Program-made: the position numbers and the translations under genes
The notes under the pieces: model-generated
What the model was told of the DNA's origin: nothing
The model's database searches: none
Seen by the model: the letters and a program-made list of their open reading frames with translations, nothing else
Shown: piece by piece, positions 51,390-53,818 of the stretch
Numbering within the stretch: position 1 is the first letter of the stretch
How the letters are laid out: each line of letters opens with the position of its first letter
Source: FEN-1297 sp964618785
GTDB lineage: Bacteria; Bacteroidota; Ignavibacteria; Ignavibacteriales; Ignavibacteriaceae
Reading direction: 5' to 3'
DNA length: 53,818 bases
Assembly (NCBI GenBank): GCA_964618785.1
Contig: CAZUCY010000007.1
Coordinates: forward strand, 1-53,818

Positions 51390-52132
51390 ATAATTTTTTT
51401 TTATGATTAAATATTTACTGCTTCACTTAGCAGGTTACAATATATTATTATATCAATTTTCATAACGTACCATTTTATCTGCAAGTGTACTAAAAATCGA
51501 GGTCATGACAAATTCGCGCAAAAGCTTTACAATCCCAAAGTTCAGAGCAAATTCCCTGTTTAGCTTAACCTATTAAATTCTTTTCAGAACTTCCTAAAGC
51601 TTTGCTAATTCTATTCCATTCAAGTGGTTTGTACCGACTTCTTCTGTTACAGGGCGTTAGGTTCAGTTAAAACCTATCGCTCAAGCCGCACTGCCTGCAT
51701 CTGCATATTTTATTTAATGTTAAATTATAAACCAAAGTTTTTTCCCCTTATCTCAAAAGGAAAAAACATCCGGTTACAGCTTCGCCCCGTAAGTTACATA
51801 AACATATTTATTCCGTACTTAAAATAGTATGGGGTATTAATTATTGATATAAATACCCTCAATTTAAATATAGTGAAAAAACTCCTCTTATAAAATGAAC
51901 TACCCCGCTGCAAGCGGTCGGGGTATCAAGACATAAGCACACAAACAGGATACGCCACAAATGGCGGAGAATTAAACTCAAAAGAGATTAAAATAGAATA
52001 TTGCCTTTTGTTGTAACGCATTATAATGTAAACACTACAAAGTCACAGCATTCACTTTCCGGTTTATTATGCTTCGGCATGTTTCCCTAATAATGTTAGA
52101 ATATCTACGGTAGAATATTTAATTAACAAGAA
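51390..52132. other. gene-free region with a strong palindrome
   Basis: No gene supported. TACCCCG-CTGCAAGCGGT-CGGGGTA (51901-51925) is a perfect 7-base stem with an alternative inner stem CCGC/GCGG. It stands out in this AT-rich DNA and looks like a REP-type element or an IS end; only one copy is in the window. Confidence 0.45.
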
Positions 52133-52381
52133 CTAATAACACTTTATGAGAACAAGCAAAATAAAAATTTAGTAATTGGTGATGCACTTCATATTCCATT
52201 CGGAGATTAAAAATTCGACTTTATAATTGCCTCTTATATCGGAGAACATTTCGATGATCAGATTAACCTTTACTCCGAACTTAAAACAATTACTAAACGA
52301 GGATATATTAAGGCACTCTGCACACTGACTGAATTTTTATTGCAATCATTAACACATTCTATGGTAAAGGATAAAAGTTAA
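52133..52381 (+). pseudogene. remnant of a class I SAM-dependent methyltransferase
   Basis: A frame on the plus strand reads N-L-V-I-G-D-A-L-H-I-P-F-G-D, an in-frame TAA at 52208, then K-F-D-F-I-I-A-S-Y-I-G-E-H-F-D-D and L-Y-S-E-L-K-T-I-T-K-R-G-Y-I, ending at TAA 52379. These are motifs II to V of type 11 methyltransferases (D-A-x-x-L-P-F; F-D-x-V-x-x-x-x-x-x-E-H). Motif I and the C-terminal half are missing. Clearly a broken gene. Confidence 0.6.
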
Positions 52382-52462
52382 TGTTCCAATGGAAAAGAGC
52401 AAAGCAAATACTTTGACGCAAAAAAAACTTATATGACAGTAATATAGTCAGAAATATTTTTA

Positions 52463-53818
52463 TTAAGCCGTTTTATCAGTTGTGACAGTATGTTTCTTAC
52501 TATTTTTAAATTCAAAGAATATACCGGCTAACAATCCCAATAATGTAAGTGAGCTTAATGATAGCGCAACATATTCACTTAAATAAAAGGTTACAGGAGC
52601 ATATTTGAATTCAACTTGATGCCTTCCTTTCGGAACTATTATTCCCATAAAGCCGTGATTGACCTTATAAATTTCTGTTTTATTTCCGTCAATATAAGCC
52701 TTCCAGCCAGTAGGGAGATATGTATCGCCGAAGAACAGAAAATTGTTCCCGGAAGCATCTGCACTTAATGAAACTTCTTCATCTTTATACTCTGTAATAT
52801 TTGTCTTAGCGGTTGAATCGGGCACATCTACTTTAGGCACAGTACCATCAACATAGGCAATATTTTTAGGATCAAATGAATTTTCTTTTATATCATTCAG
52901 CACAGTCAAATCCGGTTTTGTTCCGATTTTATTTACAAAGTACACCCGGGGCAAAGCGTTTGTATTATTATAAACTATTTCTTTGTCCTTTTGATAAATG
53001 GGAACAAATCCCGGGAATGGAATTTGCTGATCGGCAACAATGTATTTAACATTAAGCATCCGCCAGAGTGTTTGGTTTACGGGACCGATTACATCCATTA
53101 AATCCTGGAAAGAGCGGGGCTTAATTCCCGAATACCCGTAAAAATCTTCCAGCATAAAGTATGCATTATAATTACCATTATTCTGTGAAGCCGTGCCGCG
53201 AGATCCGTCCTGCTTTATGTCAATCATCCTGAAAGGTTCAGTATCCTTTTGACTCTTTATTACCGTAACATAGTCAGGTTCATTAAACATTTTTGATATT
53301 TCGGGATTATCGACATACTTTTGCCCGCGCGCATCTATTCTAAAAAGATCAAACACAGCAAGAATAATTACTCCTGCAACAAAAACATCCCTACTAACTT
53401 TTGAATTGATGTATGAATATGCAAGCCAGAATGTAAGAGCTAGAAGAGCAAATGCGATTAATAAATCACCTGTAAACATATCAGACATGTATGGAGAAAG
53501 GGCAGAATATTCCTGCGCTGCCTGCTGATGAACTGCCGTAAAATCGCTTATCCTCCCGGTAAACCAATCGGCAATTGAACTTTTCAATACCAAAGAAAGG
53601 GCAAATAAAACCGAAAAAACGATAGCGGAATTTTTAACAATCTTAATAGTTCCGGTTTCTCTTTTCTCTCTAAGAGAAATTATCTTCATCAAGCCAAAAC
53701 CGGCAAGTATGGGCGTAGTAAGCTGTACGAGGACTAAGATCATTGACGGGACCCGGAACTTATCGAAGTATGGAAGATGATAAAACAGGAAATCAAATAA
53801 AACAGGGAAAGTACTTCC
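52463..53818 (-). CDS. YfhO-family membrane protein, C-terminal part (runs off the window)
   Basis: The open frame continues past the ATG at 53743 to the window edge (F-D-K-F-R-V-P-S-M just before it), so the start is outside; 451 residues are visible. It has membrane spans at the start (I-L-V-L-V-Q-L-T-T-P-I-L-A-G-F-G-L), two more before residue ~155, a periplasmic domain with D-I-K-Q-D-G-S-R-G-T-A-S-Q-N-N, and a last span near the end (A-L-S-L-S-S-L-T-L-L-G-L-L). These match the C-terminal half of YfhO-type multispanning proteins, implicated in decorating lipid-linked or teichoic-type polymers with sugars. It may belong to the neighbouring glycan locus, or be unrelated. Confidence 0.8.
   Translation of the reverse strand, partial: GSTFPVLFDFLFYHLPYFDKFRVPSMILVLVQLTTPILAGFGLMKIISLREKRETGTIKIVKNSAIVFSVLFALSLVLKSSIADWFTGRISDFTAVHQQAAQEYSALSPYMSDMFTGDLLIAFALLALTFWLAYSYINSKVSRDVFVAGVIILAVFDLFRIDARGQKYVDNPEISKMFNEPDYVTVIKSQKDTEPFRMIDIKQDGSRGTASQNNGNYNAYFMLEDFYGYSGIKPRSFQDLMDVIGPVNQTLWRMLNVKYIVADQQIPFPGFVPIYQKDKEIVYNNTNALPRVYFVNKIGTKPDLTVLNDIKENSFDPKNIAYVDGTVPKVDVPDSTAKTNITEYKDEEVSLSADASGNNFLFFGDTYLPTGWKAYIDGNKTEIYKVNHGFMGIIVPKGRHQVEFKYAPVTFYLSEYVALSLSSLTLLGLLAGIFFEFKNSKKHTVTTDKTA

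Noticed and set aside
1..53818. CRISPR arrays, rRNA and tRNA genes, phage structural genes
   Set aside because: Looked for on both strands; no regular spacer-repeat pattern, no cloverleaf, no phage-type gene found.

Overview
The window is AT-rich chromosomal DNA, most likely from an Ignavibacteria-type bacterium (Melioribacter relatives) or a close Bacteroidota/Chlorobiota lineage. The clues are a type IX secretion C-terminal domain with the Ignavibacteria-style NYPNPFNPST motif (8690-8954), a DUF4249-like tail, many Sec-secreted or lipoprotein carbohydrate-active proteins, and weak or absent ribosome binding sites at many starts. No rRNA, tRNA or CRISPR array was seen.

Layout. 1-6400: tail-less start of an ECF sigma factor, then secreted polysaccharide enzymes on the minus strand (a GH71/GH99-like protein with a CBM9-like tail, and a GH28 polygalacturonase), a GH43-like gene fragment, and a secreted TlpA-type thioredoxin. 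6400-9670: a gene graveyard, holding FISUMP-like and SGNH-hydrolase-like tails, a truncated Wzx flippase running into a glycosyltransferase scrap fused to an ice-binding-like (DUF3494) T9SS protein, and two decayed copies of the head of a sugar-phosphate transferase. 9675-15051 (minus): an operon-like set with a FucI/AraA-like isomerase and a ribose-type ABC importer (binding lipoprotein, double ATPase, permease). 15284-18403: IS3-type transposase remnant, DUF4249-like tail, a PEGA/propeller lipoprotein and an NmrA-like reductase. 19238-29188 (plus): a second sugar operon behind a good sigma70-like promoter, with UlaE-like 3-epimerase, L-xylulokinase, a second ribose-type ABC importer, a PMI-like cupin protein, a URO-D-family protein and a sugar/H+ symporter. 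Together they suggest uptake of an aldopentose such as L-lyxose, isomerisation to L-xylulose, phosphorylation and epimerisation to L-ribulose-5-phosphate.

29270-34131 (minus): sensor kinase, sigma54-type NtrC regulator, a secreted coiled-coil protein and an outer-membrane barrel-like protein, all overlapping. 34506-35741: a lipoprotein serpin. 35985-36225: dead nucleotidyltransferase. 36704-40104 (plus): lipocalin-like protein, unknown secreted protein, 6-phosphogluconolactonase-like propeller and a Gfo/Idh/MocA oxidoreductase, then a decayed URO-D-family gene.

40624-51389 (minus) is a surface polysaccharide locus. It encodes glucose-1-phosphate cytidylyltransferase, CDP-glucose 4,6-dehydratase, the PLP/iron-sulfur 3-dehydratase and a ferredoxin-less FNR reductase, which form the route to CDP-3,6-dideoxyhexoses. 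With them are an SDR, an FkbM methyltransferase, a split transketolase, a GT2 and a UDP-xylose synthase. The split transketolase beside a 4-keto-3,6-dideoxy sugar pathway suggests a two-carbon branched (yersiniose-like) sugar made by a different chemistry; this is the most interesting hypothesis here. The window ends inside a YfhO-family membrane protein.

About a dozen broken genes lie between the intact ones, so the region has been heavily rearranged.
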